Source: Methyloligella sp.
GTDB taxonomy: Bacteria > Pseudomonadota > Alphaproteobacteria > Rhizobiales > HXMU1428-3
DNA length: 64,000 nt
Direction of reading: 5' to 3'
Assembly: GCA_021604645.1 (NCBI GenBank)
Contig: BQJJ01000001.1
Coordinates: 393,418 to 457,417, forward strand
In this document: piece after piece, positions 46,319-55,888 of the stretch
How positions within the stretch are numbered: position 1 is the first letter of the stretch
How the letters are laid out: the number at the start of each line of letters is the position of its first letter
Program-made: the position numbers and the translations under genes
Notes under the pieces: model-generated
What the model saw: the letters and a program-made list of their open reading frames with translations, nothing else
The model's database searches: none
What the model was told of the DNA's origin: nothing

Positions 46319-46779
46319 GTCTGACCTCCTGTCTTTAACCCAATAAATTGAGTAGAGACCATGGTCATAACTTTTATGTCGTCTTGATTTGTAGCTTCAA
46401 TAAAAAAGTCGATAATGCCCATATGTGGTTTCGAGTTTGATACTCGTTTTGAAAGAACCTTATAGCGAACACTCAAGCAATCATCCGGAAAAACCGGCGC
46501 CAGCCAATGCGCTTCCTTCACGCCAGGCGAGCCGTAATTAACAGTGTTTGTAAGAAGCTGTACAACCATTTGCTTGATGAGCAAAGCACCCGTCTGCCAG
46601 CCTGAGCTCGCCAGGCCACCAAGCATTGAGGCTTTACCAGCAGCTTCATCCAGATGCATCGGTTGCGGGTCATAAAGAGAAGCAAAGTCAATGATTTTAT
46701 CTTTTGTGGAAGAAAACTCTCCAATAGAATGCCAGCTTTCATCGACGGTAAAGTCTTCATAATAGAAAAGAGTGCTCAT
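46315..46779 (-). CDS. MaoC-like hot-dog-fold dehydratase (paralogue)
   Basis: 154 aa, with DFASLYDPQPMHLDEAAGKA as the active-site block (about 31-50) and HWLAPVFPDDCLSVRYKVLS further on. It resembles the next gene in sequence and length and overlaps it by 4 bp. First gene of the pair. No acyl-CoA synthetase or dehydrogenase is adjacent. Confidence 0.85.
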   Translation of the reverse strand: MSTLFYYEDFTVDESWHSIGEFSSTKDKIIDFASLYDPQPMHLDEAAGKASMLGGLASSGWQTGALLIKQMVVQLLTNTVNYGSPGVKEAHWLAPVFPDDCLSVRYKVLSKRVSNSKPHMGIIDFFIEATNQDDIKVMTMVSTQFIGLKTGGQT

Positions 46780-46924
46780 GTCTTATATAGCCATAAATAG
46801 TAGAGAGGACGGGTGATCAAAATAGCAAAACGTCGAGGGATAAAAATTGATCTATCTCATCATCTGATCATATTGTGTAAGAATTAAAAACGCCAAAACA
46901 GAGTAAATAATGGCAATCAAAGAT

Positions 46925-47782
46925 TTATTTCATTTTTTCTTCTCTAAGAGCACGCCGCTGCAATTCTTTTTCTCTCTCACTCATTTGTGTTTTGTCACGC
47001 CCGCCTAAATTATTAGGAGAAGGTAATGTTTGAGTTGGGCGCTCATCACCAATGGGCTCAGCCAAACTAGCGGTCTTCCCCTCAGCCCTGCCAATAAGAA
47101 AAGCACCCAAATTACGATTGTTTGATTTGTTAGCTCTAGGCTCTTTCTCAGGCAGTTTAAAACGCTGTTGCGCTTCGGAAAGCACATAGCTTTTTTTATC
47201 AAATTGATCAGCGTCTTTTAAATCTTCTTGTTTTGATTTAGCCATCGCAGATGAATGAGAAGAGTGAGAAGAATTCTCGGAGCCAAGAGACTTATTCCGT
47301 TGCTGAATAGCTGAGTGTAATTTGCTGTTCACACCGTTAATAATACCATCTCGAAAAGATAAATAATAAGCCCGACCTAAATGCTCGACTTCTTTTGATC
47401 GCCGGACGATAAATTTCTCTAAAGATTGAGAAAGCCAAAGTGCAAAATATACATCACTTTCTAAACCAAAGTAGCGGCACTCAGATGGACGCTCATCACT
47501 TTCAGGAACATGAAAAGCCAACGTGTCAGTATAGTCTGCAATGAGATAGGCAAGGGCGTCATGAATATGCGCGCTCTCAGCACTCTGACCAGTTGATTTT
47601 AGTTGAGAAAATCCATCTTGAGAAAGGTTAAGTGCGCCGAGGTCTAACTGATATTTATCAAGCAGTTCCCGCGCCTTTTCAGCAGCAGCCACAGCCTCAG
47701 CCTCCGTAGCCGCACGATCCTCAGCTTTGGCCATCAGAGCTTTAATTTTATTTGCGATTTTACTTTTATCAAAATCAGTCAT
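46925..47782 (-). CDS. DUF2786 domain protein
   Basis: 285 aa from the ATG at 47780-47782 (MTDFDKSK); a TTG eight codons upstream is possible. The N-terminal 45 residues (KIANKIKALMAKAEDRAATE) match DUF2786, a short helical domain; residues 60-165 hold the rest of the conserved domain (YFGLESDVYFALWLSQSLEK). The C-terminal third is Ser/Lys-rich and low in complexity. Function unknown. Confidence 0.82.
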   Translation of the reverse strand: MTDFDKSKIANKIKALMAKAEDRAATEAEAVAAAEKARELLDKYQLDLGALNLSQDGFSQLKSTGQSAESAHIHDALAYLIADYTDTLAFHVPESDERPSECRYFGLESDVYFALWLSQSLEKFIVRRSKEVEHLGRAYYLSFRDGIINGVNSKLHSAIQQRNKSLGSENSSHSSHSSAMAKSKQEDLKDADQFDKKSYVLSEAQQRFKLPEKEPRANKSNNRNLGAFLIGRAEGKTASLAEPIGDERPTQTLPSPNNLGGRDKTQMSEREKELQRRALREEKMK

Positions 47783-47871
47783 GCAGTTAACCCAAAAAAG
47801 ATCCAAGCGATTGAATTAGCATAAACATGAGAGATTAAGTTGTGTAGACAAATTTACTGAATAAAAGAAAA

Positions 47872-48246
47872 CTAATTAGTAGCTTCTAGAATATGCCCAA
47901 AGCGGAGTAGATTCCCATCCGGGTCGATAATGTTTAATTCACATACTCCCCACTCTTTATCTTCAGCAGCAATAAAACGTGGGATACCTTCCTTGGGTAA
48001 GTTCAGAACTTCATAACTTTTAGAGATAACATTCGCATCCTCAACCCTCAGAAAAGCTCCATGATCCGATGTCGTAGCGACGTGTTCGGCAAACCTAAAA
48101 AAATGTAACTCTATCTTGTCTTGATATAAAATTAAGTAGCCATGTTCCGGATACTCACTTCCAACTTCAAACCCAAGTCTAGAATAAAAACCCTTTGTTC
48201 TCTCAAAATCAGAACTAGGAAAAATAGGGCAGGCACTTTGAAACAT
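47872..48246 (-). CDS. VOC-superfamily protein (glyoxalase/bleomycin-resistance-like)
   Basis: 124 aa, starting MFQSACPIFPSSDFERTKGF, with LILYQDKIELHFFRF and the C-terminal NIIDPDGNLLRFGH. It resembles bleomycin-binding proteins of the BLMA/BLMT type in length and pattern. It might bind a small toxic molecule; a resistance role is not proven by sequence. Confidence 0.85.
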   Translation of the reverse strand: MFQSACPIFPSSDFERTKGFYSRLGFEVGSEYPEHGYLILYQDKIELHFFRFAEHVATTSDHGAFLRVEDANVISKSYEVLNLPKEGIPRFIAAEDKEWGVCELNIIDPDGNLLRFGHILEATN

Positions 48247-48341
48247 GGAAGTCTAACCCTTTCTTTCTATTCTAGGCATAAAACTAATAAAGTTTACCAT
48301 AGATAAAGTAATGGACAAAAAAACTGAAAACACTTTTAAAT

Positions 48342-48770
48342 TTATTCTGAAATAATCTCACCCGAGCCTCCAAACTCAGCTGGAAAGTCCTTCATTTTAG
48401 GTAAGCCGTCTTTAATAGGAAGTACGGTCTCTGCATAATTAACATGAACCCCAGGTTTGAAATTTAAACTTGGTAGTATTGCTGCATACACATCAGTTAA
48501 GTTTAGTCCCGGATGACCAGCCATAACGTGCCCACCGCATTTGGTACACCACTTGCGATCACTATTTTCCGTCTTGTTATATTGCTCGAGATGGTCTTCG
48601 CCTTTGATAACTTTGACGTTTTGTGGTTCCCAGAGCGTAAAGGCGTTAACTGGGCCAGCAGACCATTCACGACAGCTAGAACAATGGCAATAGCCCATGC
48701 CGGCTGGTTCACCAGTTACTTCAATTTTGACAGCACCACAAAAACACTGCCCCTTGTGCAAATTAGTCAT
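48342..48770 (-). CDS. GFA-family zinc protein
   Basis: 142 aa. Zinc-binding cysteines C9, C11 (GQCFCGAVKIE), C28, C30, C33 (GYCHCSSCREW), C75 and C78 (KWCTKCGGHV) fit the glutathione-dependent formaldehyde-activating (Gfa/CENP-V) fold. Many members have other, unknown substrates, so formaldehyde is not assured. Single gene. Confidence 0.9.
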   Translation of the reverse strand: MTNLHKGQCFCGAVKIEVTGEPAGMGYCHCSSCREWSAGPVNAFTLWEPQNVKVIKGEDHLEQYNKTENSDRKWCTKCGGHVMAGHPGLNLTDVYAAILPSLNFKPGVHVNYAETVLPIKDGLPKMKDFPAEFGGSGEIISE

Positions 48771-48941
48771 AGTCTTCCCCTTTTGTTATATTTCAAATGT
48801 AGATTAATGAAAATAATCAAAAAAGAAAGACGAGCTGAATATTTCTTACAAAAACATGAGATTAGTAAGAAACATTTTATCGTGAGCAGGTTGAATGTAT
48901 TAAAGTATAAGTAACAAACGCTAAATAAAAAATTACACCAT

Positions 48942-50039
48942 TTAATTCGCAAAACGGAAATGCAATACATCTCCGTCCTTCACAACATAGTCTTTGCCCT
49001 CTAGGCGCATCTTGCCTTTTTCCTTGGAGCCACTCTCACCGTTAAATTCGACATAGTCATCGTAAGCAATGGTCTCAGCGCGGATAAAGCCTTTTTCAAA
49101 GTCAGTGTGAATAACACCAGCCGCTTGCGGTGCTTGCGTTCCTTGTGGAATGGTCCAGGCCCGTGTTTCTTTCGGCCCACAGGTGAAATAGGTGATAAGG
49201 TCAAGCAACCCATAACCCGCACGAATAAGTCTGTTGAGCCCTGGCTCTTCGAGACCAAGGTCAGCTAGAAATTCAGTGCGTTCATCATCTTCCAAACCAG
49301 ATAGTTCAGATTCAATCTTAGCTGAGATGATAACAAATGCAGCGCCTTCTGCTTTAGCTTGTTCTTCAACTCGCTTTGATAATTCATTACCTTTGTCTGC
49401 AGATGCTTCATCAACATTCGCCACATAAACAATCGGCTTGTCGGTAAGAAGTTGCAATAGGCGGAAAAGAGGGCGCTCATCATCTTCAATCTCGGTTTCA
49501 CGAGCAGGTTTGCCATCTTGCAATTTAGCCAAAACTTTTTCGATAATTTTTAAAAGCGCAATCGCTTCTTTGTCCTGCCCCTTGGCCTTTTTCTCTAAGT
49601 TTGTTTTACGCTTCTCTAAGCTCTCAAGGTCGGCAAGCATAAGCTCCGTTTCTACTGTTTCAGCGTCAGACAAAGGGTCAACCTTGCCTTCAACGTGGGT
49701 AATATTATCATCTTCAAAACAGCGAAGAACATAAGCAATTGCATCGACTTCGCGAATGTTTGCCAAAAACTGGTTGCCAAGGCCTTCACCTTTAGAAGCC
49801 CCCTTAACAAGGCCGGCAATATCAACAAAGGTAAGCCGTGTGGGCAGAATCTCTTTTGATGAGGCAATAGATGCTAATGTATCCAGACGTTCATCAGGTA
49901 CACAGACATCACCAACATTTGGTTCAATGGTGCAGAATGGAAAGTTAGCCGCTTCAGCGCTAGCTGTTTGGGTCAGCGCATTAAAAAGGGTTGATTTACC
50001 AACATTAGGTAAGCCCACAATCCCGCATTTAAAACCCAT
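48942..50039 (-). CDS. ychF: Redox-regulated ATPase/GTPase YchF
   Basis: 365 aa. P-loop [14 protein letters not shown] (9-22), switch block [20 protein letters not shown] and the atypical specificity motif NVDEAS in place of NKxD, which explains ATP preference in the family. The C-terminal TGS domain ends [16 protein letters not shown]. It is translationally coupled to pth: the pth stop TAA shares its last A with the ychF ATG. Confidence 0.97.
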   Translation of the reverse strand: MGFKCGIVGLPNVGKSTLFNALTQTASAEAANFPFCTIEPNVGDVCVPDERLDTLASIASSKEILPTRLTFVDIAGLVKGASKGEGLGNQFLANIREVDAIAYVLRCFEDDNITHVEGKVDPLSDAETVETELMLADLESLEKRKTNLEKKAKGQDKEAIALLKIIEKVLAKLQDGKPARETEIEDDERPLFRLLQLLTDKPIVYVANVDEASADKGNELSKRVEEQAKAEGAAFVIISAKIESELSGLEDDERTEFLADLGLEEPGLNRLIRAGYGLLDLITYFTCGPKETRAWTIPQGTQAPQAAGVIHTDFEKGFIRAETIAYDDYVEFNGESGSKEKGKMRLEGKDYVVKDGDVLHFRFAN

Positions 50040-50827
50040 TACTTTTCATCTCCCTTGTTTAACCATTTGTCTAAAGCTGCACTAAGTGCGCTTTTGTCTG
50101 TTTTATCAGCTTGTTGAGGTTCAGCTGTTTTAGTGTCACTTTTGTCTTTGTTACGGCTACGATGTTTTTCTTTTTTGACAACAACACCCTCAGGTGATTG
50201 AGGTTTTTGTATTGTCTTGTTCTCGGCCTTAGGCTTCTTAGTTTTTTTCGGCGCATAAGCGCTTAAGTCATCACTGATCATTTTTATAAAGTCAGAGTGC
50301 CGGTCCGATACCAACAATCCAGCATGGCGTGAATGAGAACGAAGCGCATCTTCTAGCCAGTCAGCATCATCTTTGGAAAAATCTTTTAAAACAAAATTGG
50401 CCACTTGTGATTTTTGAATTGGCCGACCAACGCCCATCCGCACGCGTACATAAGCATTGCCAACATGTTGGCTAATTGATTTCAGACCATTATGCCCAGC
50501 ATTGCCACCATCAGTTTTAATTTTGATTTTAGCAGGTGGTAAATCAATCTCGTCATGAAAGACAATGATATCGTCTAAATCAATTTTATAAAAAGAGCTT
50601 GCTACTTGCACAGCCTCGCCAGAAAGGTTCATGAAGGTTTGTGGTTTGAGTAACAAACATTTCTGCCCGTCAATAAGCCCTTCAGAAGTCTCTCCCTTAA
50701 AACGAGAACGCCAAGGCGTAAAGTTATACGCCTTGGCAATTTCTTCAAGAACCATAAACCCGATATTATGACGATTGCGGGCATATTCTTTACCCGGATT
50801 TCCAAGTCCAACAAGGAGCTTCATCAT
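50039..50827 (-). CDS. pth: Peptidyl-tRNA hydrolase with Lys-rich C-terminal extension
   Basis: 262 aa from the ATG at 50825-50827, five nt after AGGA. The catalytic His is in [11 protein letters not shown] (about residue 20); [29 protein letters not shown] and [11 protein letters not shown] are conserved substrate-site blocks. It frees peptides from stalled peptidyl-tRNA. After the normal end of the fold (about 190) comes a Lys-rich tail ([20 protein letters not shown]). Middle gene of rplY-pth-ychF. Confidence 0.95.
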   Translation of the reverse strand: MMKLLVGLGNPGKEYARNRHNIGFMVLEEIAKAYNFTPWRSRFKGETSEGLIDGQKCLLLKPQTFMNLSGEAVQVASSFYKIDLDDIIVFHDEIDLPPAKIKIKTDGGNAGHNGLKSISQHVGNAYVRVRMGVGRPIQKSQVANFVLKDFSKDDADWLEDALRSHSRHAGLLVSDRHSDFIKMISDDLSAYAPKKTKKPKAENKTIQKPQSPEGVVVKKEKHRSRNKDKSDTKTAEPQQADKTDKSALSAALDKWLNKGDEK

Positions 50828-50849
50828 CACTGTCCTATCAGGTCTTAAT

Positions 50850-50902
50850 CAGAGCTTGTCACTTAAAAGTGGATTCCGGTTTTAAGAAAATTGACAAGCT
50901 TA
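50850..50902. repeat. CCGGTTTT-type nested hairpin
   Basis: Outer stem AGCTTGTC/GACAAGCT (50853-50860, 50893-50900) and inner stem CTTAAAA/TTTTAAG around GTGGATTCCGG. It is the same core as the pair at 12080-12190, where the inner stem is CCTAAAA/TTTTAGG: the changes are paired. Confidence 0.8.
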
Positions 50903-50913
50903 AATAAAGAGAT

Positions 50914-50955
50914 AGAGCATGTCTCCTGAATTCAATAAATAAAGTGACATGCTCT
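50914..50955. other. 10-bp perfect inverted repeat between rplY and pth
   Basis: AGAGCATGTC (50914-50923) and GACATGCTCT (50946-50955). It resembles the outer stem of the adjacent nested hairpin (AGAGCTTGTC), so it is probably a part or truncated copy of the same repeat. It could attenuate transcription between rplY and pth. Confidence 0.6.
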
Positions 50956-50972
50956 AGAAATAAAGGTTCTAA

Positions 50973-51614
50973 TTATTCAGAAGCAGCTTCTTCGCCGTCA
51001 CCTTCTTCAGCTTCATCAGCTTCAGTTGCATCTTCTTCAGCCTCAGTTGGGCCAGAGCTTGCGATTGTAGCAACTGTAAAGTCACGATCAGTGATCGTTG
51101 ATGTCACACCTTCAGGAAGCGTCACATCTGAAATGTGAATTGAAGAACCAATATCAGCCTCAGCCAAATCAATTTCAATAACTTCAGGAATTGCATTTGG
51201 AGCACATGTTAGTTCAAGTTCGTGACGAACAACGTTAAGCGCACCACCCTTTTTAAGGCCTGGGCATGTATCTTCGTTTAAGAAGCTAACAGCCACAGAA
51301 ACAGAAACTTTCGTTCCTTTACCAATGCGCAAGAAATCCACATGCATTGGGAAATCTTTAACAGGGTGAACTTGGCAATCACGAGCCAAAACTTGTGATT
51401 TTTTACCATTCACATCAATTTCAAAAACGGTTGCTAAAAATTGGCCCGTGTGAAGTTGTTTATAAACTTCTTTATAAGGCAGGGTAATTGCTTCTGGTGC
51501 TTTATTATCGCCATAAATAACAGCAGGGACAAGTCCCTCGCGTCTTTCAGCTCGAGCGGCCCCCTTGCCGACACGCTCACGCACCGATGCTTTAAGTTCT
51601 ACAAATTCAGACAT
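50973..51614 (-). CDS. rplY: 50S ribosomal protein L25/general stress protein Ctc
   Basis: 213 aa, two-domain long form. The N-terminal 5S-rRNA-binding domain (ELKASVRERVGKGAARAERR) is followed by the TL5/Ctc beta domain (VDFLRIGKGTKVSVSVAVSF) and a very acidic tail (EAEEDATEADEAEEGDGEEA). First gene of rplY-pth-ychF, 146 bp before pth with two hairpins between. Confidence 0.96.
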   Translation of the reverse strand: MSEFVELKASVRERVGKGAARAERREGLVPAVIYGDNKAPEAITLPYKEVYKQLHTGQFLATVFEIDVNGKKSQVLARDCQVHPVKDFPMHVDFLRIGKGTKVSVSVAVSFLNEDTCPGLKKGGALNVVRHELELTCAPNAIPEVIEIDLAEADIGSSIHISDVTLPEGVTSTITDRDFTVATIASSGPTEAEEDATEADEAEEGDGEEAASE

Positions 51615-51857
51615 CAGTCTCTCCTAAATTTAAAAAATATATCTAGCACCACTCAAATCAATGAAATTTTAAATGTGAGGGGCTAGTTCATGCTTCCTCC
51701 AGGGGTGAACAGCATGAAAAAGAGGCTTATACCCCCATTAGCACCTAAGTGCAATCTATTTTAGAGAGGTTAGCAGAAAAGTGGTTACTGTTACACCACA
51801 GAAGCTTTGAAGGCATCTAAAGGGAGTGAAATATAGTTTATTATTGAATTCTCATCC

Positions 51858-52060
51858 GAAGAAGGAGTGACACTTCTTCAGCGTCAGGGCATGGGAGCTC
51901 TGCCGCCCAGTGCACAAGATCAGTCTGAGCGGAGTTTAGCGAGCACAGATAAGCTGATCGTAAGAAAAACCACCCCTTAGAAGGCCTGCTGCTATGGCAG
52001 CGCGGATGCTTTGTGGGCATCTGAAGCGCAACTAAAAAAGCAATAGCCCGTGAGAGAAAA
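51858..52060. repeat. Diverged three-hairpin element (copy C) with GATGC hairpin
   Basis: Starts GAAGAAGGAG as in copies A and B, then TGAC...GTCA, and later GGCCTGCTGCTATGGCAGC (stem GCTGC/GCAGC), GATGC...GCATC at 52005-52021, and the end box ATAGCCCGTGAGAGAAA. The middle part carries an extra segment bounded by GATCAG/CTGATC. Confidence 0.6.
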
Positions 52061-52077
52061 TAAAAACTATCCACCTG

Positions 52078-52193
52078 AAGAAGGAGCTCAGCCCACTTTA
52101 GGCTGAGGGACATGACACCAGGGGCGTCCGGTGCGTAGCGCCGCCCCTCGGAGGGCCTGCTGCTTAGCAGCAGAATAGCCCGTGAGAGAGAAG
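52078..52193. repeat. Three-hairpin intergenic element, copy B
   Basis: Same order and linkers as copy A at 6829-6946: GAAGAAGGAG, hairpin CTCAGCC/GGCTGAG, GGACATGACACCAGGGGCGT, hairpin CGGTGC/GCGCCG, hairpin CTGCTGC/GCAGCAG, ATAGCCCGTGAGAGA. All three stems are preserved although stems one and three share little sequence with copy A. Confidence 0.82.
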
Positions 52194-52213
52194 AGAAAAA
52201 ACACCCCTAAAAA

Positions 52214-55200
52214 CTACCCACCAATGCGTCCAGCTGCATGCATCAATAAAAGATAAACACGTCCAGAATCAGATGTCAGATGTTTTGTAGAAAGGTTACC
52301 GGCTGGGTCTTTTGCCTCTGATTCATTGAGCAAACGATCAAAGTCAGTAATATACCGGTCAACATTGCTTCTAAAACCAACATCAGAGCCATAAAGTCCA
52401 GAGATCTGACGAAACGCTTCACCCTTATCATTGTAAACAGAGGAACTGACCTGTGTTCTAAGGCCTGAGCGATATGTCCGCCATAGTTCAACAGCGGCAG
52501 CCTGATCAACCAATTGAGCAATAGCATTAATATTAATGGGAGGGGTAGCTCCCTGTCCTATTCCCCCTTGACCTAATGCGCCAGGCCCCAATGCTTCCTG
52601 GCCGATTGCGTTTTGATCAGCTGAATTATTAGACAACGTAGTTGCTATGTCTTCTCCACTATTAGCACCAAGAGGATCACTCTCTGAAGCACGAGCCAGA
52701 AGGTCTCCCATAGACCAGTGAGAAGAATTCTGCGCGCCTTTTACAGCACCATGTCCAGCAAGTTGTCCGCCAAGTTGACCAGCGACATTTCCACCTTGAT
52801 TTAGAGGGGTGGCATTTGATGTAAGGTCATTACTTTCTGATTGTTCGCTAGCGCGCTTTGCAAGAGAATTTGTGATCGCATCTATTTCTAAATCACGTTC
52901 GTTTGCACCGTCATTGTGTCCCTTTAAGCCAGTGTTAGGTAAGTTCGTGTCAGGGAAGCCAGCTTCAAACGGGTTAGCCAGCGGATCTGTTTTTTGTCCG
53001 GCCTGAGGTGTTTGTCCTAATTGACCAGGGTGTGGAACAGAATTCTGACCAATTTGCTGACCTGGCTGTTGTCCGGTTGCAAGCGGTTGAACACCAGCGC
53101 CGCCAAGATTAGCTGCACCAAGTGGTGAGGGTACCCCCCCCTGGATGCCAGGCTGGCCACCATTTTGTTGTTGGCCTTGCTGAGAAGGAGCAAGTGATTG
53201 CCCACCTTGTGGGGTACCAGCATTATTATTGGGATTGTTGTGCCCCATAGCAGCTTGAAAACCAGACAAATCAGGAGAATTAGTGCCCGGTGTTGAAACA
53301 TCAACATGATCAGAACCACTTGAAATTGATGAAAGAGATTCAAGAGCTTTCAATTGGTCTTGCAGTGTACGTCTCATAAGGGACGCACTCTTTCGTGTGG
53401 TATCAGGGATTTGCTGCAGTTGAGCTTTCAAGTGACTTTGCGTATCACTAATCTCTGATGAAAGTGAATTAATCTGGCTAGACATCTCATTAGAAACAGC
53501 CGCAATACGATCTTTCATGTCGTGAATAGCTTGCTCAGTTTGGTTGGTCGCAGCATCTCTCAGTTGCGTTAACTCCGATAAAGCCTCCATAGATTGTGAG
53601 GCAGAGCGAGTATGCAGTGATTTGGTAATCTCATTGGCTTTTTGTTCAGCTTGAGACAACGTGGTTTCAAGTTGTTTGGAATAGGAGCCCATAACATTGT
53701 CAAGATCACTTGTGCGATGTGAAATTGATTCAACCAATTGCTGTAAATGGTTTTGGCTGCTGCCAAGTTTGGTGCCAATACGATCATGTGAATTCTCAAG
53801 CTGAGCGGCAGCTTGAATAACAAAATTACTTTGGTCGCGCAGGCTATTTGTGATTTGGCTAACATGGCTTTGCATGCCATGGGAAACTTCTTTTAAAACT
53901 TGAGCTTGCCCAGCTAAACCATGGATGGTCGACATAACTTGCTTGCCAACATCCTCAGTTGTGAGTTGCAAGGTCTTAGCGCCAGACATAAGAGCATTGT
54001 CAAGTTCTTTTGTTTTCGCACCAATCGTCTGAACAATATATTGCGACCGACTATCCATAGAGCGCCCAAGCTCCTCAGCGCGATGGGCAAACGCCTGGTC
54101 AAGTGTTTTTGAACTTGAGTGAAGGGCATTATCAAGCGCCTCTAATCGTTCTGTAAAGGCAGCATCGATGACTTTTGTACGTTCAATGAGAGCTGAATCA
54201 AGTTCAGCCACGCGAGAAGAAATCGCCATATCAAGATATTGCGCTTTATTTGAAAGAGCAGAGTCAATCTTCTGAGTGGTATTCGTCAAAGTGTCTTCAA
54301 ACTCATCCATGCGAGAAATGAGAGTGTTGTCGAATGTTTGCAGCTTGTTACCAAGCGCATTATCAAGTGAAGAACTTCGCTCTTCCATAGATACGCTCAT
54401 GGTTTGTACGTGCTTACGGAAGATGCCCTCAAGTTGTTGCGTGCGATCTGTAAGAGCATTGTTCAATGCACCTGCATGATGACCAATAGAGCTATCAAGT
54501 GCTGTAAGATTTTGACTGGCATGCTCAACAACCTTACCAAGTTTAATTTGCTCTTTGCCCATGCGCTCAAGCAGTGCCGGCATTTCACGGCCAACCCGGT
54601 CATTCATAGCCGTCATCGTTGTGACAACAGAATTACTTTGCTCAGACATAGACTGGGCAACCTGTTCAGAAGAAGAAATTAGCTTGCCAGTAACAGCGCC
54701 ACTGGTTTTTTCTAAAAGCTGTGTTGTCTGAATGCCCTGATGTTCAATCTGCTTAGTAACACGTTGACCAAGGCCTGATAACGCTGAGCTAATACGCTCA
54801 CTATCATTCGTAAGCGCTGTTCTTTCATGTGCAAGCTCACCAATTAGATTGCGAATGCGATGCTCATTTTCACTATAAGAACGCTCTAACGCGGCAACTT
54901 CATTGTGTACCATTGCTTCAAGTTCACCAGCACGACCAAGCGCACGCGAAATCGCGTCATTCATGGCTGTTACTTGTCGGCGAACTGATTGGCCAAGCGA
55001 GGCAACAGATTGTTCTGCAGCTTTATCTGGTTCAGCAAGTCGAACAGCAACCTCAGTCATAGCAGATGACATAAGTCGTAATTCTTGTGCGCGCCAAATG
55101 AGAAGAGCTAAAAACCAAAATAAAGTAATAGGAATAATGATTGCAGCTAAAGTCGACATCGCCGATGTCGATTGAAAAAACGCAGCAACTGATTGAACTT

Positions 55201-55888
55201 CAGCAAGAGCAGGGCGCAACACCGTCCAAACCAAACCAAAAGAAAGCGCCATCCAAACAGCTGAAGCTATGCCGGCTATAATAAAAGGGCGGTTCGATGG
55301 TTTTTGTTGAAGGGCAAAAATTAAGCCACCAATAGATGGAACATCATCATTTGCAGCAAAACGACGACGAGCTGGTGCTGCTCTGCGACGATCAGCAGCG
55401 TCATCATCATCTCCAGCAGGAGGTGAATTTTGCGGCGCTGAATTCGTACGTGTAGGATAAGGCTCTTGCTCAACCCGTTGACGTAAACTAACCGGTTTTA
55501 AATTTTTACTGTCAGACAATTTGTTTTCTGTTGACTGTCTTTCAGATAGGCCTTCAGCTTGTCCGTGTACAGCTTTTGGTTGAGGAGCTCTAGACTTAAG
55601 ATTAGGTCCACCAGGTTGACCAGCGCTCTTTGGAGTTGATGAATGAGGTTTTTGAGAATGAGCAGCTTTAGGAAGAGGCGGCGCGCCATCAGCACCTCTG
55701 TTACCTCTGGATGCAAGACCGGCGTCTCTTTTCTGCAAACCAGACTCTAAATGTTCTTTTGATCCAGCTTCTTTTTGAAGGTTGGCCCCAACCTTTTTAT
55801 TCATTGGCTGACCGGCTTCCCCTTTATTTGCAGCTTTTGCTTTACTAGCCGCTTTTGAAAGGGGAGGTCGATGTTTTTCCTGTGCCAT
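52214..55888 (-). CDS. Large coiled-coil membrane protein, growth pole ring (GPR)-like
   Basis: 1224 aa. Residues 1-190 are polar, basic and Pro-rich. Two transmembrane helices lie at about 201-222 and 244-264. Residues 280-860 are a long helical, apolipoprotein-like region of related short repeats such as SSRVAELDSALIERTKVIDA and AFTERLEALDNALHSSSKTL. Residues 880-1090 are Gly/Gln/Asn-rich linker. The last 90 residues (YNDKGEAFRQISGLYGSDVG ... VDRYITDFDRLLNESEAKDP ... SDSGRVYLLLMHAAGR) form a conserved domain that I recall from the C-terminus of rhizobial GPR-type proteins, which organise the growing pole. About half the length of Agrobacterium GPR. Assignment is by layout and memory, not alignment. 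Confidence 0.75.
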   Translation of the reverse strand: MAQEKHRPPLSKAASKAKAANKGEAGQPMNKKVGANLQKEAGSKEHLESGLQKRDAGLASRGNRGADGAPPLPKAAHSQKPHSSTPKSAGQPGGPNLKSRAPQPKAVHGQAEGLSERQSTENKLSDSKNLKPVSLRQRVEQEPYPTRTNSAPQNSPPAGDDDDAADRRRAAPARRRFAANDDVPSIGGLIFALQQKPSNRPFIIAGIASAVWMALSFGLVWTVLRPALAEVQSVAAFFQSTSAMSTLAAIIIPITLFWFLALLIWRAQELRLMSSAMTEVAVRLAEPDKAAEQSVASLGQSVRRQVTAMNDAISRALGRAGELEAMVHNEVAALERSYSENEHRIRNLIGELAHERTALTNDSERISSALSGLGQRVTKQIEHQGIQTTQLLEKTSGAVTGKLISSSEQVAQSMSEQSNSVVTTMTAMNDRVGREMPALLERMGKEQIKLGKVVEHASQNLTALDSSIGHHAGALNNALTDRTQQLEGIFRKHVQTMSVSMEERSSSLDNALGNKLQTFDNTLISRMDEFEDTLTNTTQKIDSALSNKAQYLDMAISSRVAELDSALIERTKVIDAAFTERLEALDNALHSSSKTLDQAFAHRAEELGRSMDSRSQYIVQTIGAKTKELDNALMSGAKTLQLTTEDVGKQVMSTIHGLAGQAQVLKEVSHGMQSHVSQITNSLRDQSNFVIQAAAQLENSHDRIGTKLGSSQNHLQQLVESISHRTSDLDNVMGSYSKQLETTLSQAEQKANEITKSLHTRSASQSMEALSELTQLRDAATNQTEQAIHDMKDRIAAVSNEMSSQINSLSSEISDTQSHLKAQLQQIPDTTRKSASLMRRTLQDQLKALESLSSISSGSDHVDVSTPGTNSPDLSGFQAAMGHNNPNNNAGTPQGGQSLAPSQQGQQQNGGQPGIQGGVPSPLGAANLGGAGVQPLATGQQPGQQIGQNSVPHPGQLGQTPQAGQKTDPLANPFEAGFPDTNLPNTGLKGHNDGANERDLEIDAITNSLAKRASEQSESNDLTSNATPLNQGGNVAGQLGGQLAGHGAVKGAQNSSHWSMGDLLARASESDPLGANSGEDIATTLSNNSADQNAIGQEALGPGALGQGGIGQGATPPININAIAQLVDQAAAVELWRTYRSGLRTQVSSSVYNDKGEAFRQISGLYGSDVGFRSNVDRYITDFDRLLNESEAKDPAGNLSTKHLTSDSGRVYLLLMHAAGRIGG

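Larger units (their letters stand above)
51615..52213. other. Repeat-rich intergenic region
   Basis: 600 bp without genes between rplY and the coiled-coil protein. It contains a diverged three-hairpin element (about 51858-52060) ending in a GATGC hairpin, then the clear copy B at 52078-52193. Confidence 0.6.
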
